From assembly GCF_000185305.1 (NCBI RefSeq), contig NZ_GL622200.1, forward strand, positions 1,093,564 to 1,157,563: DNA of 64,000 nucleotides. The letters run 5' to 3'. The notes under the pieces are model-generated. The model made no database searches. It saw nothing but the letters and a program-made list of their open reading frames with translations, and was not told the origin of the DNA. The translations under genes were made by a program, and so were the position numbers. This document shows, piece by piece, positions 51,725 through 61,861 of this stretch. Positions within the stretch are counted from its first letter, which is position 1, and every line of letters begins with the position of its first letter. This DNA is from Aggregatibacter segnis ATCC 33393 (lineage in GTDB: Bacteria > Pseudomonadota > Gammaproteobacteria > Enterobacterales > Pasteurellaceae).

Positions 51725-53668
51725 CTATTTCCCTTCCGCCACAGTTTTCTTTTCTTCCAATTCTTCCCAACGCATAAATGCCGTTTCCAGTTTGGCTTCG
51801 GCATCTGCCAACGCTTTCAGTTTGGCATCCGTCACATCGTGAGATTGTTGGAAGAAATTCGGGTCACCGATTTCGGTTTGAAGTGCGGTGATTTTTTCTT
51901 CTAAATCTTCCAACAGTTGAGGAAGTTGTTCCAGTTCACGCTGTTCTTTGTAAGAAAGTTTGACGGTTTTTGGTTTATTGGAAACCGGTTTATTTTCCAC
52001 CGCACTTTCTTCTTTTTTCGGCTCAATTTTTTTCTGTTTTACAGCATCCTGTTCGGCTCTTTGAGCAAAATAATTGGCTTGTTGCTGTTTGGCATCGAAG
52101 AAGCCACCAACGTATTTGTTCAACACACCGTTACCTTCAAAGATGTAACATTCCGTGGCGGTGTTATCGATAAATTGACGGTCATGGCTGACGATGAGCA
52201 ATGTGCCTTGGTAATCGGTGAGGATTTCTTCCAAAAGCTCTAACGTTTCTACGTCCAAGTCATTGGTCGGCTCATCAAGAATCAATAAATTATTCGGTTT
52301 TAATAATAATTTTGCCAATAACAAGCGATTACGTTCACCACCAGAAAGGGCTTTTACCGGCGTCATGGCGCGTTTTGGTGGGAACAAGAAATCTTGCAAA
52401 TAGCCCAACACATGGCGTTTGATGCCATTGACTTCCACGTCCTGCTTACCATCGGCAACGTTATCCATCAGGGATTTTTCCGGATCAAGATCGGCACGAT
52501 ATTGATCAAAATAGGCAATGTCTAATTTGGTTCCGCAGCGAATGGAGCCGTTTGTCGGTTGAATTTCACCGAGCAGCAATTTGATAAAGGTGGTTTTACC
52601 ACACCCGTTCGGGCCGACTAAAGCGATTTTGTCGCCGCGTAAAATGGTGGTGCTAAAATCTTTAAGTAATTGTTTGCCGTCAATGTCGTAACTAACGTTT
52701 TCCATTTCAAACACGATTTTGCCGGAGCGGCTGGACGTATCTAATTGCAATTTTGCGGTACCCATCACGTCACGACGTTGGCGTCGTTCTTCGCGCATGG
52801 CTTTTAACGCGCGCACGCGTCCTTCATTACGGGTGCGACGGGCTTTAATGCCTTGACGAATCCAGACCTCTTCTTGCGCTAAGCGTTTATCAAACAGCTC
52901 ATTTTGCAAGGCTTCTACCCGCAAATTTTCTTCTTTCGCGGTAAGGTATAAATCGTAGTTGCCGGGGTAAGACACCAATTTGCCACGATCTAAATCCACA
53001 ATGCGAGTCGCCATTTTGCGAATGAAAGAACGGTCGTGAGAAATAAACACAATGCTCCCGCCAAATTCCATCAAGAAATTTTCCAACCATTCGATGGCAT
53101 CCACATCCAAGTGGTTAGTCGGTTCATCTAACAACAACACATCCGGGTTACACACCAAGGCGCGCGCCAAAGCGGCTTTGCGCAACCAACCACCGGATAA
53201 ATCAGCAAGCTTAGTATTCGGATTTAATTCAAGTTTTTGTAACACTTCATTGATTTTATTTTCAAACTGCCAACCATTAGCATGTTCCAATTTCGCTTGA
53301 ATTTGGGCAAGTTGGTTTAACGTCTGCTCGCTGTAATGCTGCTCTAGCTGCACGGAAATATGATGGTATTCCTTCAATAAATCCGCCAAATGCTCAATGC
53401 CTTCCGCTACATAATCAAACACATTGCCTTCTGCATGGCGCGGCGGATCCTGCTCTAAACGGGACACGACCAAGTCTTTTTCATACTGCACTTTGCCGTC
53501 ATCCATAATGACATCACCGGCAATAATTTTAAGCAACGTAGATTTGCCTGCGCCATTGCGGCCGACTAAACAGACGCGTTCGTTAGGTTCGATATGTAAC
53601 TCCGCATGATCCAATAAAGGGGCGTCGCTGAAAGAAAGATATCCGTTGGTTAAGCTGATAAGTGCCAC
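51725..53668 (-). CDS. uup: ABC-F ATPase Uup
   Basis: Soluble duplicated ATPase of the ABC-F class; E. coli Uup limits transposon excision and acts at ribosomes or branched DNA. Two nucleotide-binding domains: Walker A GRNGAGKST and GPNGCGKTT, signatures LSGGWLRKAALARAL and LSGGERNRLLLAKLL, and LLLDEPTNHLD/LILDEPTNDLD. The linker RQGIKARRTRNEGRV and a C-terminal coiled-coil (from about 560) are typical. GTG 53668, with AAAGGA upstream and the family N-terminus ALISLTNGYLSFSDAPLLD, is chosen over the longer frame to 53731. 647 aa. Confidence 0.94.
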   Translation of the reverse strand: MALISLTNGYLSFSDAPLLDHAELHIEPNERVCLVGRNGAGKSTLLKIIAGDVIMDDGKVQYEKDLVVSRLEQDPPRHAEGNVFDYVAEGIEHLADLLKEYHHISVQLEQHYSEQTLNQLAQIQAKLEHANGWQFENKINEVLQKLELNPNTKLADLSGGWLRKAALARALVCNPDVLLLDEPTNHLDVDAIEWLENFLMEFGGSIVFISHDRSFIRKMATRIVDLDRGKLVSYPGNYDLYLTAKEENLRVEALQNELFDKRLAQEEVWIRQGIKARRTRNEGRVRALKAMREERRQRRDVMGTAKLQLDTSSRSGKIVFEMENVSYDIDGKQLLKDFSTTILRGDKIALVGPNGCGKTTFIKLLLGEIQPTNGSIRCGTKLDIAYFDQYRADLDPEKSLMDNVADGKQDVEVNGIKRHVLGYLQDFLFPPKRAMTPVKALSGGERNRLLLAKLLLKPNNLLILDEPTNDLDVETLELLEEILTDYQGTLLIVSHDRQFIDNTATECYIFEGNGVLNKYVGGFFDAKQQQANYFAQRAEQDAVKQKKIEPKKEESAVENKPVSNKPKTVKLSYKEQRELEQLPQLLEDLEEKITALQTEIGDPNFFQQSHDVTDAKLKALADAEAKLETAFMRWEELEEKKTVAEGK

Positions 53669-53698
53669 AAAAAATCCTTTAAAAATAAAAAAATAGTC

Positions 53699-53743
53699 AT
53701 GAAATGACTTATGCTTCGACAAGCTCAGCAAGCGTCATTTCAT
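53699..53743 (-). repeat. REP-like palindrome between dgt and uup
   Basis: ATGAAATGAC (53699-53708) and GTCATTTCAT (53734-53743) form a perfect 10-bp stem around a core containing TTCGACAAGCTCAG, a word widespread in intergenic palindromes of proteobacteria. On the minus strand a T-rich tract follows, so it may act as the dgt terminator. Confidence 0.65.
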
Positions 53744-53768
53744 ATTAATGATAAATAACGACCGCACT

Positions 53769-55121
53769 TTAAAGTTGCTGATACACCTTCAATGCGTACG
53801 CATCTGACATGCCGGCAATGTAATCGCAAATCACGCGTTTTTTACCGTTTTCTTCTGCATTCCGCCAGCGGTTGGCGGTGTTAGTTGGGAGTAATCGTTG
53901 CGGATCCGAATCAAAAATTTGGAACAGCTCCGTCAAAATACGCTGACCTTTGTATTCTACACGTTGAGTTTCCACGTTATTAATCACGTATTTCTGGACA
54001 AAATTTTTGAATACTTTCAATACACCCACCACTTCCGACGGTAATTCGGCGTTATAACGCAACAGCGGATCGCTAAACTCAGGTTGAATTTTCCAACGCA
54101 CATTAGTGATGAAATAATTCACTAACGCACCGATAGCGTTTTTACGTAAGTAATGTTGATCGGAAAACAGTTTTGTACTGATATCGTCAATATGTTGTCG
54201 CATCCAATCTGATTGACAGTCTTTCAATGCATTCAAGGCCTCTTGCCATTGCTGCACATTGACGACGCCTACCACAATGGCATCCTCTAAATCATGTACG
54301 CCGTAAGCGATGTCATCCGCTAGCTCCATAATGCTACAGTCGAGGGATTTAAAACGAGTCTTTAAAATCTCTTGCGGATTTGACCGCTCTTTTTGGAGTG
54401 AACCGAATAACGCACGATCACTTTCAGAAAGCGGCTTGAGCAACCAGTTAAACATGTCAAGATCGTCACGGAATAATCCTTTCCCCGGTCGCCAGTCAGC
54501 GATTTTGACATAACGAGGATCGCTATACTGGGTTTCGGCTAATTGATCATATTGCGCGGAAGAGACATCCAAAATGGTCGGGTATTTCACAATGCCAAGA
54601 AGGGTACGACGGGTTAAATTCATGCCGGCATTAGGCGTGTAAGGTTCAAGCTTGGTGAGCAACCGAAAAGTCTGTGCATTTCCCTCAAAACCGCCATTAT
54701 TGCGCATCATATAATTGAGTGCGACCTCGCCACCATGCCCAAAAGGCGGATGACCGATGTCGTGCGCAAAACACAAACTTTCGATTAAATCATTGGTGGG
54801 CAACAAAGGACTAAGTTGTTTTTGTAACTCGTTTTTATCCTGAGACAGTTGTTGTGCCAAAGTAGCAAAGGCTTCAGCAAATTTGAGTTGTGCCACAAGG
54901 CTGCTGCCGATTTGTGCCACTTCCAAAGAATGGGTTAAGCGAGTGCGGTAGAAATCATTTTCGCCCACCGCATGAATTTGTGTTTTTGCCTGTAAACAAC
55001 GAAAAGCGGCAGAATGGAGAATACGTCCGCGATCACGACGAAACGGCGGACGGTGGTCTTTTTCCCGTGGTTTATCGTCAATAAAACGTTGCTGCCAACG
55101 GGGATTAATTTGATTTTTCAT
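53769..55121 (-). CDS. dgt: Deoxyguanosinetriphosphate triphosphohydrolase-like protein
   Basis: HD-domain hydrolase cleaving dNTPs to deoxynucleosides and tripolyphosphate. Conserved blocks: [32 protein letters not shown] (first His), [16 protein letters not shown] (HD) and [16 protein letters not shown]. 450 aa, shorter than E. coli Dgt (505), so it may be the relaxed-specificity type. lrgB ends one base upstream, suggesting one transcript lrgA-lrgB-dgt. Confidence 0.9.
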   Translation of the reverse strand: MKNQINPRWQQRFIDDKPREKDHRPPFRRDRGRILHSAAFRCLQAKTQIHAVGENDFYRTRLTHSLEVAQIGSSLVAQLKFAEAFATLAQQLSQDKNELQKQLSPLLPTNDLIESLCFAHDIGHPPFGHGGEVALNYMMRNNGGFEGNAQTFRLLTKLEPYTPNAGMNLTRRTLLGIVKYPTILDVSSAQYDQLAETQYSDPRYVKIADWRPGKGLFRDDLDMFNWLLKPLSESDRALFGSLQKERSNPQEILKTRFKSLDCSIMELADDIAYGVHDLEDAIVVGVVNVQQWQEALNALKDCQSDWMRQHIDDISTKLFSDQHYLRKNAIGALVNYFITNVRWKIQPEFSDPLLRYNAELPSEVVGVLKVFKNFVQKYVINNVETQRVEYKGQRILTELFQIFDSDPQRLLPTNTANRWRNAEENGKKRVICDYIAGMSDAYALKVYQQL

Positions 55122-55122
55122 G

Positions 55123-55815
55123 CTATACCAATGCGTAGATCAATTTGAAGACAAAAGGTGCCAAAACTGAGCTAATGATACCGCACAATACTAAAGAAAT
55201 GGAACTGTAACTCCCTGCTTTTGCATTATTTTCCATGCAACTGACCGTGCCTAACGCATGAGAAACAGCCCCAACGGATAAGCCGATCGCTTCTTGATTT
55301 TTTAAGCCGATTTTTTTTAAGAGTAAATAGCCGAAAATGGAGCCTTGCAAACCGGCAACGACGACTCCAACAGCTGCTACCGAAGGAATCCCGCCCAAAT
55401 TTTCAGAGACTGCCATGGCAATCGGTGTAGTAATAGATTTCGGTAAAATAGTCGCCACAATATCCGGTTTCGCCCCCAGAAGTAATGCCAATACGGCGCC
55501 ACTAAACATGGCTAGGAGAGATGCGGACACAGTGGTAATTAAAATAATCTGCCAGTGACGGCTGATTTGTCGAAGTTGCTCATATAACGGCACTGCTAAT
55601 GCCACAATACTGACGCCCAATAAATTATTGAGCGGCGCATTGCCGGCCATATAGGTGTCATAAGGCAGATGAAATGCCAGCAAGACAGCCACTAACATTA
55701 GCACGGTTAACACAAAGCTATTTAATACCACCGATTTCCAACGTTGATTGATTTTCACCGCCAAAACAAAAGCAAGAATTGTCAATAATGTGTAAGCATA
55801 AACAAGATAAGACAT
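55123..55815 (-). CDS. LrgB/CidB-family membrane protein (YohK-like)
   Basis: Inner-membrane protein of the LrgB family, linked to murein hydrolase control or metabolite export. Six to eight hydrophobic helices; [32 protein letters not shown] and [21 protein letters not shown] are family signatures. Two ATG codons lie at the start (55818 and 55815); AAGGAGG is too close to the first, so 55815 is preferred (230 aa). Coupled to the lrgA-like gene. Confidence 0.88.
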   Translation of the reverse strand: MSYLVYAYTLLTILAFVLAVKINQRWKSVVLNSFVLTVLMLVAVLLAFHLPYDTYMAGNAPLNNLLGVSIVALAVPLYEQLRQISRHWQIILITTVSASLLAMFSGAVLALLLGAKPDIVATILPKSITTPIAMAVSENLGGIPSVAAVGVVVAGLQGSIFGYLLLKKIGLKNQEAIGLSVGAVSHALGTVSCMENNAKAGSYSSISLVLCGIISSVLAPFVFKLIYALV

Positions 55816-56225
55816 CATTCCTCCTTCGCCCGTTTTTTCATGATTTTATGTTTGAGGTGTGTAAAGGATTTGAGGGAAAACAGATAGTCGGACAGTAAAC
55901 CGATCACAACCAAGGTCACGCAAGTACTGACCATATTCGGCACTAATAATTCTTTCATTTGATCCATGAGCAAGCCGGAATATTTGACGATTCCCACACT
56001 GACCGGCACAAATAATAACGCCATATAACGAATTAAAAGACGGGAGGAAAACATCACCCATTCCACTTTGACGATACGTAACACCAAACAGGTAAACAGC
56101 AGCAATAATCCCCAAATACTCGATGGAATACCAATAGGTACGTAATGGGCGACTAAACCGCCAAGATAGAGCATAAGATAAAGAATGAGCAACGATCTTG
56201 CTAATTCAAACGCTTTCCGATACAT
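55815..56225 (-). CDS. LrgA/CidA-family holin-like protein (YohJ-like)
   Basis: Small membrane protein of the LrgA family, partner of LrgB; four hydrophobic helices with GIPSSIWGLLLLF and LIRYMALLFVPVSVGIVKY. The C-terminal tail is lysine-rich. ATG 56225 aligns with Haemophilus homologues (136 aa); an in-frame TTG at 56237 is possible. First gene of this minus-strand operon. Confidence 0.88.
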   Translation of the reverse strand: MYRKAFELARSLLILYLMLYLGGLVAHYVPIGIPSSIWGLLLLFTCLVLRIVKVEWVMFSSRLLIRYMALLFVPVSVGIVKYSGLLMDQMKELLVPNMVSTCVTLVVIGLLSDYLFSLKSFTHLKHKIMKKRAKEE

Positions 56226-56410
56226 AAACAAACTCAACTTTTTTTTAAACTTTAAAATAATTTTACTCCTATTTAGTTAGTAGGGGAATTTATTATTCAA
56301 AACGGGGAGTAAAGCCTGAAAAAGAAAAAAGTGCGGTGAAGATTTCACAGATAAAAAATCATCAAATGTGTTGAATTTTATACAGTTAAATAAAATTACA
56401 AAGTTTTTAC

Positions 56411-56438
56411 TTGCAACTGAAATACAATCCCTTATAAT
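56411..56438 (+). promoter_or_regulatory. Promoter of tRNA-Leu
   Basis: TTGCAA (56411-56416), 16 bases, TATAAT (56433-56438), followed by a GC-rich discriminator (CCGCTCG), typical of stringently controlled stable-RNA promoters. The rest of the 244-base gap to the lrgA-like gene holds a USS (about 56330) and nothing else I can name. Confidence 0.65.
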
Positions 56439-56469
56439 ACCGCTCGTTTTTACGAGACTTATCAGTGTT

Positions 56470-56555
56470 GCCTGGGTGGCGAAATTGGTAGACGCAGCGG
56501 ATTCAAAATCCGCCGTTGAATAAACGTGTCGGTTCGAGTCCGACCCTAGGCACCA
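56470..56555 (+). tRNA. leuX: tRNA-Leu (anticodon CAA)
   Basis: 86 nt including the encoded CCA. Acceptor stem GCCTGGG/CCTAGGC (one G-U pair), D-arm GGCGAAATTGGTAGACGC, anticodon stem GCGGA/TCCGC with loop TTCAAAA (anticodon at 56514-56516), a long variable arm typical of leucine tRNAs, and T-arm GTCGGTTCGAGTCCGAC. Reads UUG. Confidence 0.96.
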
Positions 56556-56576
56556 ATGATAAGTTTCTGAAGAATA

Positions 56577-56605
56577 AAAGCTGCGGTAAAACGCAGCTTT
56601 TTTTG
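56577..56605 (+). terminator. Terminator after tRNA-Leu
   Basis: AAAGCTGCG (56577-56585) pairs with CGCAGCTTT (56592-56600) over a GTAAAA loop, then a T run. Confidence 0.85.
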
Positions 56606-56668
56606 TAACTAAATCTTCCCTTCCGCTTAAAATTTACCGAGAAAAACGACCGCACTTTTAATGCGCTA

Positions 56669-57145
56669 ATGATTATGCCACAAGGATTTTTCTGCATTCT
56701 ACTGTTGCTACTCTCTTTTACACTTCAGGCAAAAACGCTCACCTGTCGTGTTGTAGGCATCACTGATGGCGACACCTTTAGCTGCCTAACCACAAATAAC
56801 CAACAGATAAAAGTACGTTTAGCCGAAATTGACGCCCCTGAGCATAACCAACCTTTCGGTAAAAAATCTCGTCAACGACTTGCTTCACTCATTCACCAAC
56901 GACATGTCAAACTGGCGGTTACAGGAGAAGATCGTTATCACCGCACGTTAGCCACGGTATATAATTCCCAAGGGCAAAATGTCAATTTAATCATGGTGCA
57001 ACAAGGCATGGCCTGGGCATATAAACAATATGCGATGACCCCCATTTATGCCCAAGCCGAACAAATTGCCCGCAATAAACACCTTGGTCTTTGGCAGGAT
57101 CGTTCTCCAATTGAACCGCACTTATGGCGTCATTCCAAAAGGTAA
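56669..57145 (+). CDS. Secreted thermonuclease-like nuclease (SNase fold)
   Basis: Probable periplasmic or secreted nuclease. A signal peptide spans about residues 1-21 (FFCILLLLLSFTLQA). The staphylococcal nuclease core is complete: GITDGDTFSC, VRLAEIDAPEHNQPFG (metal aspartate and catalytic arginine), DRYHRTLATVY (catalytic arginine) and KHLGLW. 158 aa. ATG 56669 or 56675. Its end overlaps the upstream part of the csdA frame but not the csdA start at 57151. Confidence 0.88.
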   Translation: MIMPQGFFCILLLLLSFTLQAKTLTCRVVGITDGDTFSCLTTNNQQIKVRLAEIDAPEHNQPFGKKSRQRLASLIHQRHVKLAVTGEDRYHRTLATVYNSQGQNVNLIMVQQGMAWAYKQYAMTPIYAQAEQIARNKHLGLWQDRSPIEPHLWRHSKR

Positions 57146-57150
57146 ATTAC

Positions 57151-58350
57151 ATGAATTTTGACCCCATGACATTTCGTCAATATTTTCCTTATTTCACGCA
57201 TAACGATGCGGTGGTGTATTTAGATAATGCCGCAACGACATTAAAACCACAATGTCTCATTGATGCCACGGTGGATTTTTACCAGTCCGCCGGTTCGGTG
57301 CATCGTAGTCAATATGATGAAAAACAGACCGCACTTTACGAGCAAGCTCGTACTCGTGTAAAACACCTCATTAATGCGGAAGATGAACAAGCGGTCATTT
57401 GGACATCAGGCACTACTCAAGGGATTAATACCGTTGCAAATGGCTTATTGCCACATCTAAAGACTGGCGATGAAATCATTATTAGTGAAGCGGATCATCA
57501 CGCCAATTTCGTTACTTGGCATCAAATTGCCGAAAAAAGCGGGGCAAAACTTCATGTATTACCGATTGATGATAGTTGGTTAATTAACACCGAAACCTTG
57601 CTAAAACAATTAAATCCAAACACTAAACTGGTGGCGTTAAATTTTGCATCGAATGTCACCGGCACCCAACAACCTGTCATACAACTGATTCAGCATATTC
57701 GAGACAAGAGTTCTGCCTTCATTTTGTTAGATGCAGCGCAAGCAATTAGCCACGTTAAAATTGACTTAGCCGAATTGGATGTGGATTTTATTGCTTTTTC
57801 CGCCCATAAAATTTACGGGCCAACCGGACTTGGCGTGTTAAGCGGAAAATTATCCTCACTCAATTTGCTACAACCGCTACAATATGGCGGTAAAATGATC
57901 AGCAAAGTCAGCAAAGAGCAAATTACGTTTTCAGGATTGCCTTACCGTTTAGAAGCCGGTACACCCAATATTGCCGCCGTCATTGGTTTTAATGCAGTGT
58001 TAGCATGGCTAAGCCAATGGGATATTGCAGAAATGGAATCCTCCGCAGTACATTTAGCGGAAATCACTCGCCGACGCTTAAGCCATTATGAAAAATGTAA
58101 ACTCTTTAATTCGCCACAACCAAGCTCGGTGGTCAGTTTCGTTTTTGAAGACATTAACGCTTCTGATTTAGCCACCTTACTCGCAGAACAACAGATTGCA
58201 CTACGCGTTGGAGAACATTGTGCCCAGCCTTATTTGGCACGCTTAGGACAAACGGCTACGTTGCGTTTATCTTTTGCTCCATACAATGTAGCCTCAGAGG
58301 TCGAAACCTTCTTTAACGCATTAGATAAAAGTTTAGAATTATTAAGATGA
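57151..58350 (+). CDS. csdA: Cysteine desulfurase, CsdA/SufS type
   Basis: PLP enzyme mobilising sulfur from cysteine. The PLP lysine is in SAHKIYGPTG (Lys220), and the persulfide cysteine in RVGEHCAQP (Cys357), with EADHHANFVTW for PLP contact. AAAGG precedes ATG 57151, giving 399 aa. The next gene encodes its SufE-type acceptor and overlaps by four bases; no suf scaffold genes are present, so the CSD assignment is preferred. It could supply FdhD. Confidence 0.92.
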   Translation: MNFDPMTFRQYFPYFTHNDAVVYLDNAATTLKPQCLIDATVDFYQSAGSVHRSQYDEKQTALYEQARTRVKHLINAEDEQAVIWTSGTTQGINTVANGLLPHLKTGDEIIISEADHHANFVTWHQIAEKSGAKLHVLPIDDSWLINTETLLKQLNPNTKLVALNFASNVTGTQQPVIQLIQHIRDKSSAFILLDAAQAISHVKIDLAELDVDFIAFSAHKIYGPTGLGVLSGKLSSLNLLQPLQYGGKMISKVSKEQITFSGLPYRLEAGTPNIAAVIGFNAVLAWLSQWDIAEMESSAVHLAEITRRRLSHYEKCKLFNSPQPSSVVSFVFEDINASDLATLLAEQQIALRVGEHCAQPYLARLGQTATLRLSFAPYNVASEVETFFNALDKSLELLR

Positions 58351-58727
58351 ATATTGAACAACAATTAGCTGAAACAAAACATTGGGAAGAACGCTATCGC
58401 TTGATTATTCAAGCTGGAAAAAATCTTCCTGAGCCAAATGAAGAAGAATTGGCAACGATGCACGGCATTCCGGGCTGTGAAGTGCAAGTCTGGTTTAAAT
58501 TCACGGAAAAAACAGACCGCACTTTTCACTTTCAAGCCTACAGTGAAGCGCGGATTATGAACGGTTTATTATGGATTTTGTTACAGCGCATTGAAAATCA
58601 AACGCCTGAAGCTTTGCGCCAATTTGATCTAACCGCTTATTTCAATGCATTAGGCATTGCTCAACGGTTAAGTTCTACTCGATTAAATGGCTTGAAGCAT
58701 ATTGAAGAAATTTTGCATAACTTATAA
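58347..58727 (+). CDS. csdE: Sulfur acceptor protein CsdE (SufE family)
   Basis: Accepts persulfide sulfur from the desulfurase encoded upstream. The acceptor cysteine is in HGIPGCEVQVWF (Cys44). 126 aa, slightly shorter than E. coli CsdE. Starts in ATGA overlap with csdA, so the two are translated together. SufE is a close alternative name. Confidence 0.9.
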   Translation: MNIEQQLAETKHWEERYRLIIQAGKNLPEPNEEELATMHGIPGCEVQVWFKFTEKTDRTFHFQAYSEARIMNGLLWILLQRIENQTPEALRQFDLTAYFNALGIAQRLSSTRLNGLKHIEEILHNL

Positions 58728-58731
58728 ATAA

Positions 58732-58759
58732 AAAAAGCGCGAATAAACCGCGCTTTTTG
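58732..58759. terminator. Terminator between csdE and hldE
   Basis: AAAAAGCGCG (58732-58741) pairs with CGCGCTTTTT (58749-58758) over a 7-base loop; serves convergent genes. Unlike many here it is not made of USS. Confidence 0.85.
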
Positions 58760-58765
58760 TTTGTG

Positions 58766-60196
58766 TTATTTTTCCAAATGCTTAATTTTCTTGATCACGT
58801 TCGATGTGGAAAAGCCATTCTCAAAATTCAGTACTTTCACATCGCCACCGTTTGCCCAGACTTCTTTACTACCGGCAATGTCTTCCGGTTTATAGTCGCC
58901 GCCTTTCACCAATAAATCAGGCAAGACTTCACCAATTAAACGTTGCGGCGTATCTTCATCAAAGGCAACCAGCCAATCCACAGAAGAAAGACCGGCAAGC
59001 ACCGCCATTCTCGAGGCTAAATGATTAATCGGTCGTTCTTCCCCTTTTAAGCGTTTTACCGATTCATCCGTATTCACAGCAACAATTAAACGATCACCTA
59101 ACTTACGGGCATTTTCTAAATAAGACACATGACCCGGATGCAAAATATCAAAACACCCGTTTGTCATCACAATTTTCTCGCCACGCTCTTTTGCCAATTT
59201 AACCGCTTGTTTCAATTCAGCTTCGGTCATCACACCAAAACCGGTTGTAGTTCGCCCATGAATCGCATTTTCCAACTCGACGGTTGAAACGGTTGATGTG
59301 CCCAATTTACCCACCACAATACCGGCGGCCACATTGGATAAATAACAGGCCTCTTCAAAACTACGGCCATCCGCTAACGCGATTGCAAGCACACTGATCA
59401 CCGTATCGCCCGCCCCTGTCACATCAAAGACTTCTTTTGCCTCTGTCGGCAAATGAAATACCGGTTGATTTGGACGCAATAAGGTCATGCCTTTTTCAGA
59501 ACGTGTCACCAAAAGTGCAGTGAGATTGATGTCTGAAATGAGTTTCAGCCCCTTGTCGATAATCTCTTGTTCGGAATGACATTTCCCCACGACCGCTTCA
59601 AATTCCGACATATTCGGCGTTAGCAAGGTTGCACCGCGATAACGTTCAAAATCAGTCCCTTTCGGATCGATCAATACCGGCACATTGGCATTGCGCGCAA
59701 TTTGAATCATTTTTTGTACATCATTTAAGGTGCCTTTGCCGTAATCCGAAAGCACTAAAGCACCGTAATTTTTGACCGCACTTTCTAATTTTTGTAATAA
59801 ATTTTCGCTTGTCACATTTTGAAAGCCTTCTTCAAAATCAAGACGTAAAAGCTGTTGATGACGGGATAAAATACGTAACTTGGTAATCGTTGGATGGGTA
59901 GATAATTGAACAAAGTTACAATCGATTTTTTGTTGTTGTAATAATGCCGTCAATGCTGCACCCGCCTCATCCTGACCGGTCAAACCAAGTAACTGTACCG
60001 GCACATTTAATGACGCAATGTTCATCGCCACGTTTGCTGCACCGCCCGCACGCTCTTCATTTTTCTGAACGCGTACCACCGGCACCGGCGCTTCCGGCGA
60101 AATTCGATTGGTCGTACCAAACCAATAGCGATCCAACATCACATCGCCTAATACCAAAACTTTTGCCTGATTAAATTGTGCAGAATATTGACCCAT
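58766..60196 (-). CDS. hldE: Bifunctional heptose kinase/adenylyltransferase HldE
   Basis: Makes ADP-heptose for the lipooligosaccharide core: phosphorylates heptose-7-phosphate at C1 and later adds AMP. The N-terminal ribokinase-type domain (to about 318) holds [13 protein letters not shown] and [12 protein letters not shown]; the C-terminal nucleotidyltransferase has [17 protein letters not shown] (HxGH) and ends EDIAGSKEV...[12 protein letters not shown]. 476 aa. Divergent from lpxL, another lipid A/core gene. Confidence 0.96.
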   Translation of the reverse strand: MGQYSAQFNQAKVLVLGDVMLDRYWFGTTNRISPEAPVPVVRVQKNEERAGGAANVAMNIASLNVPVQLLGLTGQDEAGAALTALLQQQKIDCNFVQLSTHPTITKLRILSRHQQLLRLDFEEGFQNVTSENLLQKLESAVKNYGALVLSDYGKGTLNDVQKMIQIARNANVPVLIDPKGTDFERYRGATLLTPNMSEFEAVVGKCHSEQEIIDKGLKLISDINLTALLVTRSEKGMTLLRPNQPVFHLPTEAKEVFDVTGAGDTVISVLAIALADGRSFEEACYLSNVAAGIVVGKLGTSTVSTVELENAIHGRTTTGFGVMTEAELKQAVKLAKERGEKIVMTNGCFDILHPGHVSYLENARKLGDRLIVAVNTDESVKRLKGEERPINHLASRMAVLAGLSSVDWLVAFDEDTPQRLIGEVLPDLLVKGGDYKPEDIAGSKEVWANGGDVKVLNFENGFSTSNVIKKIKHLEK

Positions 60197-60313
60197 TTGA
60201 TTTTCTCTTAACTTATTGAAATAAAAAATTTTGCTAATATTACCACAGGGGAAATGCTATTTCCTAAAAATTCCGTTAAACTAAAAACCAATTGAAGTCA
60301 TCCTGTAATCCTT

Positions 60314-61246
60314 ATGGCAAAATCAGTTCTTCCGACATTTAAAATTGAATTTCTCCATCCAAAACACTGGGGCTTTTGGCTCGCACTCGGTATTTTCCGC
60401 TTAATTCTACTTCTGCCTTACCCTATTTTATGCAAAATTGGCAATGGATTAGGTTGGCTGTTTGCTAAAACCGGTGTGGGCAAGCGACGCGCTAAGATCG
60501 CGAAGCGCAATCTGGAACTTTGCTTTCCTGACTGGTCTGAACAACAAATTCATCAGATTTTACACGCCAACTTACGCGCTACCGGAATGGCGATTATTGA
60601 AACCGGTATGGCGTGGTTTTGGTCTGATCGTCGTATAAAAAAATGGTCAAAAATTGAAGGGCTTGAGTATTTAAAAGATAATCTGGCAGACGGCATTATT
60701 TTCGTTGGCGTACATTTCTTAACGCTGGAATTGGGCGCTCGCATTGTTGGCATTCATCAATCGGGGATTGGGGTTTATCGCCCTAACGACAATCCATTAT
60801 TTGATTGGCTTCAAACACAAGGGAGATTACGCTCCAATAAAGCGATGCTGGATCGTAAAGATCTCCGTGGCATGATTAAGGCGATACGAAATGGGGATAT
60901 TATTTGGTATGCACCGGACCACGACTATGGTCGAAAAAATGCCGTTTTCGTGCCGTTCTTTGCGGTTCCTCACACTGCAACAACAACCGGCAGTTATTAC
61001 TTATTAAAGTCTTCTCCAAACAGTAAAGTGATTCCTTTCGCGCCGCTTAGAAACGCAGATAATTCCGGCTATACGGTCACCATCTCTCCGCCGGTTGATT
61101 TTTCTGATCTACGTGATGAAGCTGAAATTGCGGCAAGAATGAACCAAGTGATTGAAACAGAAATTATGAAAGGCGTTGAACAGTATATGTGGCTCCATCG
61201 CCGCTTTAAGACACAACCGAATGAAGACAATCATTTATATAAATGA
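60314..61246 (+). CDS. lpxL: Lipid A biosynthesis lauroyl acyltransferase (HtrB/LpxL)
   Basis: Adds a secondary acyl chain to lipid A precursor at the inner membrane. One N-terminal membrane helix (about 20-38), then the acyltransferase H-x4-E motif in VGVHFLTLEL (His134, Glu139). The stretches YRPNDNPL, WYAPDHDYGRKN and YMWLHRRFKTQP match HtrB closely from memory. 310 aa. The alternative LpxM/MsbB is less likely given those motifs. Confidence 0.93.
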   Translation: MAKSVLPTFKIEFLHPKHWGFWLALGIFRLILLLPYPILCKIGNGLGWLFAKTGVGKRRAKIAKRNLELCFPDWSEQQIHQILHANLRATGMAIIETGMAWFWSDRRIKKWSKIEGLEYLKDNLADGIIFVGVHFLTLELGARIVGIHQSGIGVYRPNDNPLFDWLQTQGRLRSNKAMLDRKDLRGMIKAIRNGDIIWYAPDHDYGRKNAVFVPFFAVPHTATTTGSYYLLKSSPNSKVIPFAPLRNADNSGYTVTISPPVDFSDLRDEAEIAARMNQVIETEIMKGVEQYMWLHRRFKTQPNEDNHLYK

Positions 61247-61257
61247 CTAGATACAAA

Positions 61258-61288
61258 AAAGGTGAGCCGCAAGCTCACCTTTATTTTA
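61258..61288 (+). terminator. Terminator after lpxL
   Basis: AAAGGTGAGC (61258-61267) pairs with GCTCACCTTT (61273-61282) over CGCAA, followed by ATTTT. Convergent with the ycdY-like gene. Confidence 0.8.
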
Positions 61289-61297
61289 AATGATTTT

Positions 61298-61861
61298 TTA
61301 TAATGCTTCCGAATCTAACTCATCAGCCATCGCAGAGAGAATTTCACGCGTTAAATAAGCCAAAGAACGATAAAACGGCAGTGTAGCCTGTGTTTCAACT
61401 TTCACTAAAAACTTAGCTGCACAAGGCAGCAAAAAACGTTCAAATAACTCCTGTTGGGCACTTAAAGAATCCGCATTATCTTCCAACCAAGATGCGGTTA
61501 ACAATAACATAGCGAAATGATCGATATTCTCAGCTTCAGGCAAACCACGAACTTGGCGAAAATCATGAAACTCTTCAACAGAAATGTCATACGCAGAAAT
61601 TTCTGTTGCAACATTTCCGGATTCACCAAAAAGCTTTTGGTATTCTTTATCTAACAAGGTTAAATCAATTGTCATTTGTAATGAATCTAACGCCTTTTGG
61701 CTGTCATTATCTTCGTTTAATGCCCAAACTTGAGATAAATTACCTTGATTTAGCCAAGCAAATACACCGGATAAAATAGGATCTGTCGGCTGGCGATAAA
61801 ATAAATTACCAAATAATCGACTAATCAAAGAAAAGTTATTTAATTGTAGGTTCTCTTGCAT
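61298..61861 (-). CDS. ycdY: TorD/DmsD-family chaperone (YcdY-like)
   Basis: Small cytoplasmic all-helical protein of the redox-enzyme maturation family. SRLFGNLFYRQPTDPILS near the N-terminus, the EFHDFRQVRGLP segment and DHFAMLLLTASWLEDN match YcdY of enteric bacteria. 187 aa. Its partner enzyme is not evident here; E. coli YcdY assists the phosphoesterase YcdX. ATG overlaps the stop of the flavodoxin gene (TAATG). Confidence 0.8.
   Translation of the reverse strand: MQENLQLNNFSLISRLFGNLFYRQPTDPILSGVFAWLNQGNLSQVWALNEDNDSQKALDSLQMTIDLTLLDKEYQKLFGESGNVATEISAYDISVEEFHDFRQVRGLPEAENIDHFAMLLLTASWLEDNADSLSAQQELFERFLLPCAAKFLVKVETQATLPFYRSLAYLTREILSAMADELDSEAL

Noticed and set aside
53669..53731. 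Uup N-terminal extension of 21 residues
   Set aside because: It is encoded across a palindrome and lacks family similarity; GTG at 53668 has a ribosome binding site and the proper N-terminus.
57124..57150. csdA starting inside the nuclease gene
   Set aside because: The upstream part of the frame lacks similarity; ATG 57151 has AAAGG at a normal distance and matches the family start.
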